Assembly (NCBI RefSeq): GCF_030704535.1
Contig: NC_081819.1
Coordinates: forward strand, 20,370,001-20,434,000
Length of the DNA: 64,000 bases
Direction of reading: 5' to 3'
Source of the DNA: Vitis vinifera
Taxonomy: Eukaryota; Streptophyta; Magnoliopsida; Vitales; Vitaceae
Shown here: one piece after another, positions 11,001 to 28,157 of the stretch
How the letters are laid out: each line of letters starts with the position of its first letter
Numbering within the stretch: the stretch's first letter is position 1
Program-made: the position numbers and the translations under genes
Notes under the pieces: generated by a model
The model's input: the letters and a program-made list of their open reading frames with translations, nothing else
What the model was told of the DNA's origin: nothing
Databases searched by the model: none

Positions 11001-14000
11001 GGCTTTAAAATGAAGTTCATTTTTTGCAACTGTCCATGTCATTCTGGTGCTTGAATTTCTAAAATGCTCAGGTTTGTGTCTCCTCTACTTTTTATTCCCC
11101 ATTTATTTATCTACTGTTGCTACTACTGTTTTGTCTCTTGATGTACGACTATGAGGCCACACATGAGGAAGGGTATGAGCAGGATATACATTGTGGGCTC
11201 ATATCCTGGCAGCTGAAGCTTTTTGAGAACTTAGAACCTTAACAATGAGAGAAATATGTTGTGCTGAATGACTTGCTGCATCTGATCAAATTTTATCTAA
11301 AACAAATGCAATCAATTAGATTTTATCTGGTCAAAGAGCAACAGATTAAGTTATCCAGAATTTGAATTTGGTGTATCTGTTTTTTGAGGGAGACTTCATT
11401 CATAACTATGTCATATGTGGATTTGGAAATCCAATATCTGAATAGACTTTATTTTATCTCCTTTAACTTTCTTCTAATCCTGGACCTGTGATTAGAAAAG
11501 TTTTAATGTTTTTACTTATGATTACAAGCCCTTGGACATTCATTGCTGCAGGACCAGAAGATGTCAAATGCATCATGGCAACAACTTTGGCAGAACTGGA
11601 GCTGACTGACCCTAATAAATCATCTTTGCTTGAAGATGGTGTATTGGGATCACTTCTTCCCTTGGTCACAAATGGTGAACTTCCGATGAAAATGGTGGCC
11701 ATCAAAGCTCTTAAAAACCTCTCAAGCTTACAAAAGAACGGCCTGAGGATGATTAAAGAAGGTGCAATGCGCCCATTACTTGAACTTCTCTTTAGTCATG
11801 GCCCAGTTCCAAGTTTGCGTGAACAGGCAGCAGCCACAATTATGCACCTTGCCATATCAACCATGTCACAGGAAACTGAGCAGCCACAGGTGTCATTGCT
11901 GGAATCTGATGAGGACATTTTCAAGCTCTTCTCCTTGGTTCACTTGACAGGGCCTGACATACAAAAAAGCATTCTCTGTACCTTCTTTGCTTTATGTCAA
12001 TCCCCATCTGCTACAAATATCAAGGCCAAGTTGAGACAGGTATTCTTTTTTTCTTTTTTTTTTTTGAGGTAGATTTCTCTTCATTTCCCCCTTCCATCCA
12101 ACTTGTATAGAAGATCATTTTCCTTTTTGGTTAAATAAAACTGGAACTGCCTATTGTTTATAACTGGAATTTGACATATGCCATTAAAAGAACGGTTATC
12201 TAGGCATCCATCCAGGCATTTATCTATTATGTGTAAGAGCCTGGACTAAGTCACTCAAATCAACCTAGATACACCTAGGCATCCATTCTGGATTGTATGG
12301 CTTTGCCTAGATCTTATGTGATTGACTTCTTACCAAGCGCTAAGGCCTCGTTTGGGATGGCTTCCTATTTTTTTTCTTTAGCTAGAAGCTGAAATCAAAG
12401 TCACAATTTTTAAGGGTAATATTGGTATTGTAAAAGTTATATTAAACATGTAAGAACTTCTTACATAAGCCAAAAAATAGTCTCTAGAAGAATCAAAAAA
12501 AATTTGGCTTCCATATTAAGCTCTTTTTTAAGCCATAAGCTCCTTGAACGAAATTAGTGAAACGGGCATAGAAACTTTTATGAACTAAAAAAGTTGTTTT
12601 TGGTTTCTCAGATGTCAATCCAAACAGTGCCTAAGTAAGTATAACAAATGGTTTAATGGTGCATTTCTTTTATAAGCAACATGATATTGTATTTTGTTAA
12701 GGCAGTGATGTCCCTCTTTTATGATTAGTGGTGAACTGTTATTTAGTAAGTATAACAAATGGTATTTGATGATTTTATCCCTTCTAATTTTGAGATACTG
12801 TGTTTCTCAAAATTTTCAACTGCTAATAAGGTATTAATGTTGTTAACCAAATATTCTGGATTAGGGATGAATCTTTCAATTGACCTGATAGAAGTCACAA
12901 GTTTTTTCATGTAAGAAGCCCCATTTAGAATATTTTTCTTAACCTTTGGAATCATTCTTGCTCTTTATTTTCCCCTTCTTACCCCTTTAATGTTTGTGCT
13001 TGCACACCTGGGTTCTCCCTCCTCTCATAGTAAGTCAATATAGAGATAAGAAATCTAAAATAAGAGCTGTTGTGGTCTCTCTTTGTTTCCTCAAGTATTT
13101 CTTTCCTTGTTCCTGCTATGTTCTACCTCCCACCCTCCACCATTAGTTCATCTTCTCAATTGCATGTTTTCCATCCTGGAAGTTTTGTTGAGTTATTAAT
13201 TGACCTAAAAGCTTAAACCGTTAGGTAATGGTAGACCAACTTGCTATAGGCTATAATCCTAACACCTTGCTTCAGGGTTCTTACCATGTTGAGCTATCAA
13301 TTAACTTGAACTTATTGGTAATAGTAAGCCAACAGTGTGTACCAATTTGATATGAGCTACAACACTAGTGAGTTTCTATTGGATATATCATTAGATCAGC
13401 TAACTTTGACAGTCTTATTACCCTTTGCAGTGCACAGCTGTTCAGGTATTGGTTCAATTATGTGAACTCGATAACCCAGAAGTACGGCCAAATGCTGTTA
13501 AACTGTTATCTCGCTTGACTGATGATGGCGAGGAGGCCACCATCTTGGAGCACATGGATCAGAAGGATGTTGAGACCTTAGTTAAGATCATTAAATCTTC
13601 TACTGATGAGGACGAGGTTGGTTCTGCAATGGGTATCATCTCTAACCTGCCTGAAGACCCCCAGATCACTCGATGGTTTCTTGATGCTGGAGCTCTTTCA
13701 ATCATTTTTAATTTTCTTCGTGATACCAAGCAGAAAGGGCCTTGTAAGGATCAGTTAATAGAGAATACTGTTGGAGCAGTATGCCGTTTCACTGTTTCCA
13801 CAAACCAGGAATTACAAAAGAAAGCTGCTGAAGCTGGCATTATACCTGTTTTGGTTCAGTGGTTAGAACGAGGAACCAGCTTGACAAAAAAACGTTCAGC
13901 CATTTCGCTTGCACAATTTTCACAAAGTTCACCTAGACTGAGCAGATCATTACCAAAGAGAGGGGGGTTCTTGTGCTTCTCTGCCCCACCAGAAACTGGC

Positions 14001-14426
14001 TGCCCAGTTCATCGAGGAATCTGCTCAATTGAATCATCATTTTGCCTTCTAGAGGCTGATGCAGTGGGCCCTCTCGTGAGAGTTCTTGCTGAAGCAGACC
14101 CACAAGCCTCTGAGGCTTCTTTTGATGCGTTATTGACATTAATTGAAGGAGAGCGATTACAAAGTGGCAGTAAGGTGCTTGCAGATGCAAATGCCATACC
14201 ACTGATAATAAGATCACTTGGTTCCTCCTCCCCTACATTACAGGAGAAAGCTCTGAATGCCCTAGAAAGGATTTTTCGGCTGGTGGAGTTCAAACAAAGG
14301 TATGGAGCCTCTGCACAGATGCCTTTAGTTGACTTAACTCAGCGAGGAAGCAGTAGTACCAAATCTTTGGCAGCCAGAATACTTGCTCACTTGAATGTGC
14401 TTCATGAACAGTCTTCTTACTTTTAA
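8051..14426 (+). CDS. U-box E3 ubiquitin ligase with ARM repeats (PUB42/43 type), 1006 aa
   Basis: Likely moves ubiquitin from an E2 to substrate proteins in the cytosol or at the plasma membrane; the substrate cannot be told. Coding exons are 8051-9283, 9824-10127, 11552-12039 and 13431-14426; phases fit and total 1007 codons, close to family length. Residues 1 to about 240 are a helical N-terminal domain of the kind seen in plant U-box/ARM proteins. The U-box is at about 259-333 (FYCPITRDVMTDPVET..GQTFERSAIEKWF..LCPLT). The rest is armadillo-like repeats, ending with the family's CFSAPPETGCPVHRGIC segment and a LAARILAHLN helix. The U-box lies in the middle rather than at the N-terminus, which separates it from SAUL1/PUB44-like proteins with an N-terminal U-box. 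Coding introns 2 and 3 carry MITEs. Confidence 0.9.
10565..10938. mobile_element. hAT-like MITE in U-box intron 2
   Basis: Perfect 15-base terminal inverted repeats CATAGTTTTAAAAGG (10565-10579) and its complement (10924-10938) bound a 374-base element with no coding capacity. Flanks are ATGGAGCT and GTGGAGCT, an 8-base target duplication with one mismatch, which fits hAT. The ends are rich in GGCGC and AAGGCGC words, while the centre is A/T-rich. Confidence 0.85.
12344..12631. mobile_element. Tourist-like (PIF/Harbinger) MITE in U-box intron 3
   Basis: The ends GGCCTCGTTTGG and CCAAACAGTGCC are near-perfect inverted repeats of the Tourist type. The 288-base element is flanked by TAA on both sides, the expected 3-base target duplication. 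It has no coding capacity. Confidence 0.85.
13189..13368. repeat. Two diverged direct copies of about 80 bases in U-box intron 3
   Basis: One copy begins GTTGAGTTATTAATTGACCT (about 13189) and the second GTTGAGCTATCAATTAACTT (about 13289). Both continue with a GGTAAT(A/G)GTAG.CCAAC phrase. The origin is unknown; it may be a fragment of a dispersed repeat. Confidence 0.5.
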
Positions 14427-15900
14427 AAGGAAGTTTACTCTCCTTTGAAGTATATACATTCATTCACATGCTGAGGGGTTGATGGCCAGACCCAGAACCC
14501 ACCTTGATGCCTTAACCCTGCTAGAATCATTGAACAGGTGGTGCAGGACTTGCATGGGAAGAAATGGAGCTTCACATCTGCAAAACAAAACCCCACATCC
14601 TCCTCTCTCCGCTGCAAGCAAGCACACTCTGATTTTGGAAATGGTTCGTGCTTCTTTACTGCTTGTAGTTGGAAAGCTTTGATATCTGGTATGACTTGAA
14701 TCCAATTTGTGATATGTCTGTAGAGAAAGTTAAGTTGTTGGAGGGTTGGGAGGTTGATGTTGACTCATTTTTTATGCCACGGGATCAATTCTCTGTATAA
14801 TTGATGCTGGATTCGTTTGTGGGTAGGAGGAGTTGGCTGGTGCGATGTAATATTATTTACAATTGAAATCTTTATTGTTATTCATAGAACAGCTTATATG
14901 ATTCTCAATGTAAATGCGTTAACACAGAGAGTTCCAAGATGAGTCCTCAAATCATCCAAATTCAGTCTTCCATGGCGGAAACGGAGAAACCACAATCCTC
15001 CCATGGACAGTATTATTGATCCGTTATTGAAAGTATATTAAGCCAAAACCATATATAGGGACATAAATTTGATCCTTGTAAAAGTTGGAAAATTTGGCAT
15101 ACCGACCATCAAAGAGAGTTGGACTTAGGACCGAGCTTGAACTTGAAAGGTGGGAAATTCCCGACACGACTCGAACCCAACCCAAACCTCAATCAAGAAG
15201 GCATTAGCATTTGGCTCCCACCTACCTACACGCCCTTGGTATTTTTGAAATTTTATTAAGGTCTTGTTTTTTAGATTGAGTCTGAGGAGCCAAAAGGGTG
15301 TTTTAAAGTTTAATAAAAGTTTTTAGACGCATCTGAAAAAAATTTATTTATGATTTAATACAAATTAAAACACATTTGAGGTTATTTTTATATTTAATTA
15401 TTTACACAAATTTCATAAGAAATTTTTTTTTTTTTTTCAAAGTCATAAATCCTTTTCATAAAATTATGTTTGGAAATTAAATTAATTTGTTAAAAGTGAT
15501 AAAACAATCCCGAAATCCAACATATCTTATATTTTTATTTAAAAAATAACTCTTTTATATATATATATATATATATTATTATTTTAAGTATTTATACAGA
15601 GGTTTGAAAAGAAAAAAAAATATTTTTATAAGAAAAAACGACTAACATGTTTCTTAAAATGAGATAAAAAAATGACGAAAATATTCCACGTCAGATGGGG
15701 AAGAAAGTTATTGCGACTATATGTGTATGAACTTGCAAATATTTTTTAATGTCGTGAGGGTACTTTGAACTCAAAACCGACAAGGTCAGTCCCTGAACGT
15801 GAAGCAGGATTAATCCCATATAATACAATAAGTATGTTGGATCATGTTTTTAATCAAATAACCCTTAAAAAAGAAAGTCTTTCCGGCTTTTCAGAAGCGG
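14427..15900. other. 3' region of the U-box gene, then intergenic DNA
   Basis: The 3' untranslated region probably runs to about 14900. The remainder is A/T-rich, with an (AT)n run at about 15557-15577. No gene was recognised. Confidence 0.45.
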
Positions 15901-15914
15901 ATACAAAGGCTCTT

Positions 15915-15990
15915 ACTCGGCCCATCTAAGCCCAAGTACCGAGTTTGAGTTTCACCATTTATCCGCTTTGTAAAACGACATCGTTTTGAT
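15915..15990 (+). promoter_or_regulatory. PPR promoter: two site II motifs and an ACGAC palindrome
   Basis: GGCCCA at 15919-15924 and AGCCCA at 15929-15934 are site II (TGGGCY) elements in reverse. They are common upstream of nuclear genes for organelle proteins. AAAACGACATCGTTTT at 15972-15987 is a near-palindrome about 130 bases before the ATG. Confidence 0.5.
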
Positions 15991-16118
15991 AGCAAAGTAT
16001 TCCATTTCAAACTCAATGAAACAGATTTTTGAAAATATGCCTCTTCTATTCCAAATCAACATACTATATAGAAAATTCTTTTCGAAGAGGCGTTTTCCTC
16101 CAGTTGGGTGAGTTTGTT

Positions 16119-17768
16119 ATGAACCGGTTGAAGCAAATCCAAGCTTACACCCTCAGAAATGGCATAGAACACACCAAACAACTCATAGTGAGCCTCCTCC
16201 AAATCCCCAGTATTCCCTATGCACACAAACTGTTCGACTTTATTCCTAAACCAACTGTTTTTCTCTATAACAAGCTCATTCAGGCCTACTCTTCACATGG
16301 GCCTCACCATCAATGCTTTTCCCTCTACACTCAGATGTGCCTCCAAGGCTGCTCACCAAATGAACACTCCTTCACCTTCCTCTTTTCAGCTTGTGCCTCC
16401 CTTTCCTCCCACCAACAAGGCCGAATGCTGCACACCCATTTCGTAAAATCGGGGTTTGGTTGTGATGTTTTCGCCTTAACTGCCTTGGTTGACATGTATG
16501 CTAAATTGGGCTTGTTATCATTGGCCAGAAAACAGTTTGATGAGATGACGGTAAGGGATGTGCCCACATGGAATTCAATGATTGCGGGTTATGCAAGGTG
16601 TGGGGATTTGGAGGGGGCTTTGGAGTTGTTCAGGTTGATGCCTGCTAGGAATGTGACTTCATGGACAGCAATGATATCTGGGTATGCGCAAAATGGGCAG
16701 TATGCGAAGGCCTTGTCGATGTTTCTGATGATGGAAGAGGAGACAGAAATGAGGCCTAATGAAGTGACTCTGGCCAGTGTTCTGCCGGCATGTGCAAATC
16801 TCGGGGCATTGGAGGTTGGGGAGAGGATTGAAGTGTACGCAAGGGGGAATGGTTACTTCAAGAACTTGTATGTGAGCAATGCATTGTTGGAAATGTATGC
16901 AAGGTGTGGCAGAATTGATAAGGCATGGGGGGTGTTTGAGGAGATTGATGGCAGGAGAAACTTGTGCTCTTGGAATTCTATGATCATGGGGTTGGCTGTA
17001 CATGGAAGATGCGATGAGGCTATTGAGCTTTTCTACAAAATGCTGGTATGCAGTTTCCATGGTTGATTTTGTTTCTTGGTTTCATGGTTTGTCTGCATTG
17101 AATACATTATTGGATTTCCATTAACATGTTTCCATCTTTGTGTTTGATAATATCAGAGAGAAGGAGCTGCACCCGACGATGTAACATTTGTTGGAGTTCT
17201 TTTAGCATGCACCCATGGAGGCATGGTTGTAGAAGGCCAGCATTTCTTTGAATCCATGGAGAGGGATTTCTCAATTGCTCCCAAACTGGAGCACTATGGA
17301 TGCATGGTTGATTTGCTGGGTCGTGCTGGAGAATTGAGAGAAGCTCATGATCTCATACTAAGAATGCCAATGGAACCAGATTCTGTGGTTTGGGGGACTC
17401 TTCTGGGGGCATGCAGTTTCCATGGCCATGTAGAGCTGGCTGAAAAGGCAGCTGGGGCTCTCTTTGAGCTTGAGCCATCGAATCCTGGAAACTATGTCAT
17501 TCTTTCCAATATTTATGCAACTGCAGGCCGATGGGATGGGGTTGCAAGGCTAAGGAAGCTCATGAAAGGTGGCAAGATTACAAAGGCAGCTGGATATAGT
17601 TTCATTGAGGAGGGAGGCCACATTCATAAATTCATTGTGGAGGATAGATCACATTCAAGATCTGATGAGATATATGCATTACTGGATGAAGTTTCAATGA
17701 AGATGAAGCTTCATGGGAATGTAAATGATTCAGATTCTGAAATCGAAACAGCATGCCTAATGGTGTGA
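16119..17768 (+). CDS. PLS-type PPR protein, At5g08510 orthologue, 512 aa
   Basis: Likely binds an organelle transcript and takes part in RNA editing or processing in plastids or mitochondria. Exons are 16119-17045 and 17157-17768 (phase 0, 513 codons), against about 511 aa for the Arabidopsis protein I compare it with. About ten PPR units are visible (for example DVPTWNSMIAGYARCGDLEGA, read in part, and NVTSWTAMISGYAQNGQYAKA, read in part), followed by the E-type region (VVWGTLLGACSFHGHVELAEKAA, read in part) and an E+-like end (GYSFIEEGGHIHKFIVEDRSH, read in part). There is no DYW deaminase domain. The start at 16119 (MNRLKQIQAYTLRNG) was preferred over an earlier in-frame start because it aligns with the family N-terminus; this starts right at LKQIQA, so targeting may rely on a short or cryptic signal. 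One 111-base intron is unusual for this mostly intronless family. Confidence 0.9.
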
Positions 17769-18084
17769 TAGCTCCAACTTCACAAGCCATTACTTCAGTT
17801 GCTGCAGATTGCCCAAATAAATGTAAAACAACCGAGAACTTCATTTCAGGACATGTAAAATCTGGCTACAGGTTCAGAAATTACAAACAATGGATTCAAA
17901 GCCCTTTGCTTCAAAGTAAGAAGATAACTGTATTCAGAATGACAGCCTACTGAAACCGGCAATGAAACGATACTTTTGATTCCAATTGGTTCGTGCCTTT
18001 TCTTGCAGTATGGAACAAGGTATCATTGTGCAGAAAATTAAAGTTATCAAAGAATAATATAACAATTGTTGACCTGACATAACA
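17769..18084. other. Short convergent intergenic region
   Basis: The PPR gene (+) and the Ca2+-ATPase gene (-) end 316 bases apart. Their 3' untranslated regions probably abut or overlap. No separate gene is seen. Confidence 0.6.
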
Positions 18085-22664
<4,580 letters not shown>

Positions 22665-23720
22665 GGATGCTTCAATTTGGAGTTCAAATGTCTCTCCAAC
22701 AATAAATTCTAAACAACTAGTCTTAGACCCATTTCAGATCCCTGCGAAGGGGTTCACACAGATGAAGAAAAATTCAGAAAAACATAAAACTCAAGCACTT
22801 AAACCCAAGTCATGGCTTCTATTTTCAAAATTTTTGAAAACAAAAATATAGTTTTAGAAGTAACTGCTACAACAAAACAGAAGAACAATGCAACTAAAAA
22901 ACAAGGGAAACTCACAATTTATATATACCTCAATGGAATTTTGCTTCCAAACCAAGAAAATTTATATATAAAATAAATAAATTAATAACCACAAGGGAAA
23001 CTCAAATTACATGAAAACAGAACTGTAGTTTAAAAACAAAAACAAAAACATAACAAAAAAGACAATAAAAAAAAAAATCCTTTGCTCTTCTGGGTTTCAA
23101 CCCAATTATCAGAAACAAGTTATAAAACCATGAAAAACTAAAACTTAACAACCATTCTTCCAAACCCCAACAGCATTTTGAACCAAATTTTTTTTTTAAA
23201 TAGTGATTTTTCAAAACCTCATCAACCCCCAGAGACAAAAAAGTCAGACAAACCCCAGCCTACAAGACTACAACACCATGCAAACCAGTGACAGAACATA
23301 AACACTAACAAAAACACTCATTGTGCTAGAAAATGTTCAAAAAAAAAAGTTAAAAAGGAAAAAGGTACTAACTTGACAAGGAAACAAAAACCCACATGAA
23401 GATACTCCACCATTTCATGAATTATAGAGTTTCAGAAACAAAAATCAAAACTAACTGAAGCATTTTTCACCAAAATCATAGTGGAAAACACTCACCATAG
23501 AGATAACAAATAGGCAGTGGACTTGTTAAGAAAGGAGAAAGATGGCTTGGGAACAACGCAAAGCAAAGCAAAGCCCAGCAAAGCAAAATTCTTGTGCTCA
23601 CTTTTCCAGGAAAAACAAATTCTCAGGCATCGGAAAATTCGGTTTCCACTTGTTGGAGATGGCCTTGGATCTTCCCTCTTTTCCGATTTTAAGGCAGTTA
23701 ACTGCAGATGATTCAAAAAA
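22665..23720 (-). promoter_or_regulatory. 5' leader of ECA2-type gene with a leader intron
   Basis: Reading the minus strand, a leader exon ends with CTATG at 23496 and a GTGAGT donor. The best acceptor (CCCTTCGCAG) precedes 22741. This gives a leader intron of about 754 bases (23495-22742). Splice sites are inferred by eye. Transcription start is probably near 23700, where base composition changes. Confidence 0.5.
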
Positions 23721-23759
23721 CATAAGAACTACTCGGTTAAAAGACGAAATAATCCCTAT

Positions 23760-26700
23760 ATTGTAAATGTAACCGTTCCTATATTTAAAAAAATAAAAAA
23801 ATAATTCAGTTTTAACGTAAATGTCTATTATCATTTCAAATATTTATTAAAAAAAAAAAAGTTATTTTTAAAAAATAAAATAATAATGGTATCCACCGCT
23901 TGGACCTTTGTGGTTTGACTTGTAGCCCTATGCTTAAAGTGCATAATGGTCATTTTGGCATGGTTGGGTATTTAGTCCATTATTTTACCATTTAATTACA
24001 TGATTTTGTCTTAAAATAAAATTAATTAGTTAAAGAAAAAATGAAATAATCTTTATTTTTGTGACATAAATGTCCTTAATTATTTCAAGTATTTACATAT
24101 ATGTTTTTTTTTAAAAGAGTTATTTTTACCAGAAAAAAAATGATATTTTTGTTAAAATAAGACTAAAAAAATGAAGTGTTAAATTTTTAAATTTGGGTTT
24201 TTAATAACCTTTTTAATCAAACAATCTCTTAAAATAATGCTAAATTATATAAATCAAATGATATTTAGTTAAAAATTAAATATTTTTATTTTTTCCAAAA
24301 GCATTGAACAAAATATTTTTTGGATTTCTCAAACTTATTAGGAAATAAAATCTAATATTTTGGTATAGATCAAATTTTGTATAGAAGATATTATAAAAAA
24401 AAAGTATTAAATTAAACAAAATTCACCAAATTATTAGTAAATAATATTTTCTTAAGTGGACTTGACAATATTAAAAAAAGAATGCTACCTAACCACAAGA
24501 CAACATAAATTGAAGTTGTTTATTTAATTAAAATTCAACCCTTTGATAAGAAAAATAAGAAGACACCAAACTTGGATTAAATTTGTAATAGTTTTATTCA
24601 TATTTTAATTCATATTGGCTTCCCAATCATCTTCCACACCTTCCTAGAATCATGGATTAGTTCAAAGACAATTAATTATCAAATTTTATAATATTTCTTT
24701 CTTGTTTCTTCTTCTTCTTCTTCTTCTATTTTGATCTTGACCATTCAAGCAATTAGGGTTTCTTGGGGGCTAAGTGAATGTGGGTTTTATTATTTTATTA
24801 TTATTAATTTTAATATATATTTTTTTTCTCTTTTCTTGTGGGCTATATTTTAAGTAAAACCAAAAATTCTTGGAAAGTTCCTATGTCTACTTGCGGATTT
24901 TAGAAATGAAATGATGTGGAATCCCAAGATCTTTCTATTATTTTTGTCAATGGCTATGGGGTGATGGGGCCTTTGGCACTTGCTTTTCAACTTGGCAAAT
25001 AGTTTAACTCGTGATGGGAGAATAGCTGTCCACCTCTGGTTCCTCACACCTTCCATCGAAACTTTTTTTTTTTTCCTTTTTTTTAAAAAAAAAAAGAAAA
25101 GAAAAAGAAATCATCCTTCCATTATTATTAATATTTTTTTTTGAATTATTAGAAATTAAAAACCATTCCACAAGGGATATGTATGAATAAATCAAAAGGG
25201 ACAAAAAATATACGGAGCCTTTCAACAAAACCCTTTGGAAGTATCTCTAAAAGGAATTTACCCTAAACCCTTTGTCGTATTTGCCTGTTTTGGTTAGGTA
25301 ATAATACTTTTTCGGATGTATTGTCGATATTGAATTACACTTGATATTAGTATGGTCCACGTATATTAGGGAGTTTTTTGTCACTTTTTTTTAAAACCAA
25401 AAAATAGTTTTTAAGAATAATTTTTTAAAACCGTTCTATGATATTTTATAAAATAAAAGTTTATTTGAGAACTTAAAATGTTTTTAACATATTTTAAATA
25501 TTTTTAAATATGTTTTAAAATCAATTATCAAAAAATAAATAAAAACAACAAAAAATAATTAAAAATGTTCTCCAAAAACACTTTATTTTTTTATTTGTGA
25601 GAATAAAAAACTAAAAATGGTTTTTTAGTTGTTAAACGTATTTTCCAGTTTCTTTTTTATTTTAAAAAATAAAAAATTATTCTAAAAAATGATTGTAAAA
25701 CAAACCCTTAATAACTAGGGTTATTTAATTAAAAGGGTCTCTCAAAACCCAATTTTTAAAATTTAACCTTTCACTTTTTTTTTTAACATCATTTGGACAA
25801 AAATATCCTCATTATATTCTTGTAAAAATAATATTTTATTTTAAAGCCTACATGTAAATACTTAAAATGAAAAATGATATTTATGTCAAAAGTGGATTAC
25901 TTTCCCAAAAAAAACGGGGGATGGGTTAGATTTTCGATTTGGAGATTATTTGATCATTTTTTTAAAAGGTTGGTTTTTTTTTGTCCTTTTTGGTATGATG
26001 AATTGAATTGAATGTTTGAAATTTGATATGCCAGACAAACCGATATTCCTTTGGGGTGTAAAGATGGGGATAACATGTTTTGAGGTTGTTGAGAGTTTGA
26101 AATTAGCATGCCAACAATTTTAGCTAACAAATAAGATGTCCAATTCATGTCTCCTTCATTGGGATACGAAAATCTTCTGTTCACACCTTGCAAAATTTTC
26201 CACAAAGTTTTTAGATGGACCCATCTAATTATTATCATACTCAACTCTTGGCATTCCATTTGGTTCACAAAGAATTGGGGCATGGGAGTGACAAAATGTC
26301 ATGCATGAACCAAAATTTAATTTAAATAAAATTTTTAGAAATGTTTTAAAAAAAAAATGGTTTTTCACTTGGTAAAAATTCCTGGTTCATATCTAGACAT
26401 ACCCAAAAATTTGGAGTCTGGCACCCCTATGAACATTAAAAAAATAAAAATAAATAAATAAATAAATCCAGCATAATTTCACTAAATAGAAAAAATTAAA
26501 GTGTCTTGGAATCAAATGTTGGGAATGGAATAAAGGGTCTCAATTTTTAAGAAAGTGTTGTGGAAACCCTTTTCAAAACATTGTGTTTTCCATGGCTTTT
26601 TGACCATTGATTATGTCCTTTGACCCCATTTTTATTCTCTTTCTTCTTGAGCCAATCAAACAAATGCCTGTTTAGAACCCAACATCCAAATTTTATTTAT

Positions 26701-27900
26701 TTTTTCACACTAAAAAAAGCAATGTAGCAAAGATCTTTATTCATCATTTCCAATCATTAAAGCCTTGGGAAGCAGGCAGATGTAGAACAAATTGTTAAAA
26801 ATGTTTTTAAAATTTAAAAAAAAAACTATTTTTACATTAAATTCTTAGTTATTTTTAAAATAATTTTAATGAAAATATTCCTAGAATTAAAACACATGTA
26901 CAAATTTTTTTTTTATATCTTTTTCTTTTTTATGATTTTAAAACTAAAAGATAATATTGCATGGAAATATGACATTTTTATAAGTTATGGACCCTATGGT
27001 ATGATATTTTATGTGTTTGGTTCCCAGAAAATACTAAGGAAAGAAAAAAATACGAGGGAAAATGATTTTTTCATGTTTTGTTGTCCTATAAAAAATATAA
27101 AAGAAAATCAAATATAATTAAAATTAATTAAAATTTTATGTATGTTTAAATTATTTAATCTTTATATCGATGAATTAAAATAAATAAAATGAGTTTAAAG
27201 TAACAAATAAAAATAATTTATCAATTTTTTATCTTTTTTTTTTCTTCTACTTTTCCTTTGTATTTTATTTCCCTTACATTTTCCCTCGAATTTTTCCGGA
27301 ACCAAACATAGCTAGGATTTTTGGAATGATTTAAAATCTAATATCTAGTTTTCAAAGTTAGAGCAATTAAAGTGCTAAGGATAAGACTTCGTAAAATAAA
27401 GAAGAAACTATTTATGAGCAAATTTAAAAACAAAAACAACAAACCACACAATAAAATGTTATTACATAAATTAAGCTGAAGAGTTATATTAGGGTTAATG
27501 TGGGAGAGTTTTTTTTTTCTTTTTTTAAGTGATATTTGGTTTTTGACTAAATATAAAAAATTAAAATATTTGGTTTTTTCAAATATTTGAAAGTTTCTTT
27601 CACAAAGATATAATAAAGGATCAATGAAAGATTTATCAGAATCAACTCATAATATGCTCAAATAATCTCGAACATGAGATTAAATGATAAATCCTTTGTT
27701 TATTAAAATAGTTTTTAAGAAAATTTGAAGTGTGTATTGTAATTATGAGATGAGTATTTTTGTCAAATATAAATTTATAAGTTTTAATTTTAATTAAATT
27801 AAATTCAATCAAATTTAATTTAAAAATTTTAAATTCCTAGCTTTAAATATATGCTAGTGAAAATATGATTTCTATTCTAAAGAAAATGTTCATGACTATG
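23760..27900. other. 4 kb gene-free A/T-rich region
   Basis: Long A and T runs, a (CTT)n microsatellite at about 24707-24727, and no protein-like frame that I recognise. A diverged inverted-repeat stretch at about 25361-25715 (starting near TTAGGGAGTTTTTT, ending near AAACAAACCCTTAA) looks like a decayed MITE. A clearer foldback lies at 27010-27310. Confidence 0.55.
27010..27310. mobile_element. Foldback MITE with GTTTGGTT ends
   Basis: The left end TATGTGTTTGGTTCCCAGAA pairs imperfectly with the right end TTTTTCCGGAACCAAACATA. Pairing continues inward (GAGGGAAAATG against CATTTTCCCTC). The element is about 300 bases, A/T-rich and non-coding. No clear target duplication was found. Its ends resemble the intronic GTTTGGTTGC motif. 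Confidence 0.6.
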
Positions 27901-27916
27901 ATCATGATCTAGGCTC

Positions 27917-28157
27917 AGCCCAAGACATTAGAAACGATTTGAGTGGGCCTAAGTCAGACATGGACCCAAAACTTTCGAAAACAGGGTGGGCTGGGCCACT
28001 TGAGATTCCGGCCCACACTTTGTTTATGATTCGATGATGTTCGCTACCATCCGACGGATGAAAGAATGCCAATGTTTAATAAAAAGACACATCACGCAAT
28101 CCAACAGTTTCAGTTAACGCTCAGGATTTAAAAGTAGGGCTTCGATTGCTTATAAAG
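27917..28157 (+). promoter_or_regulatory. RS31 promoter: five site II motifs and a TATA box
   Basis: TGGGCY motifs occur at 27917-27922 (reverse), 27944-27949, 27987-27992, 27992-27997 and 28010-28015 (reverse). TATAAAG lies at 28151-28157. Site II clusters are typical of highly expressed housekeeping genes of growing cells. A leader exon ends at 28239 (GT donor), and a leader intron runs to the acceptor TTGCAG at 28616. Confidence 0.6.

Noticed and set aside
14009-14293. Open frames on the minus strand under the last U-box exon
   Set aside because: Antisense shadows with no family likeness; the plus-strand frame matches the ARM-repeat C-terminus.
25954-26283. 110-codon open frame on the minus strand in gene-free DNA
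   Set aside because: No recognisable family, low-complexity ends, no promoter or splice context; probably chance or an unrecognised repeat fragment.
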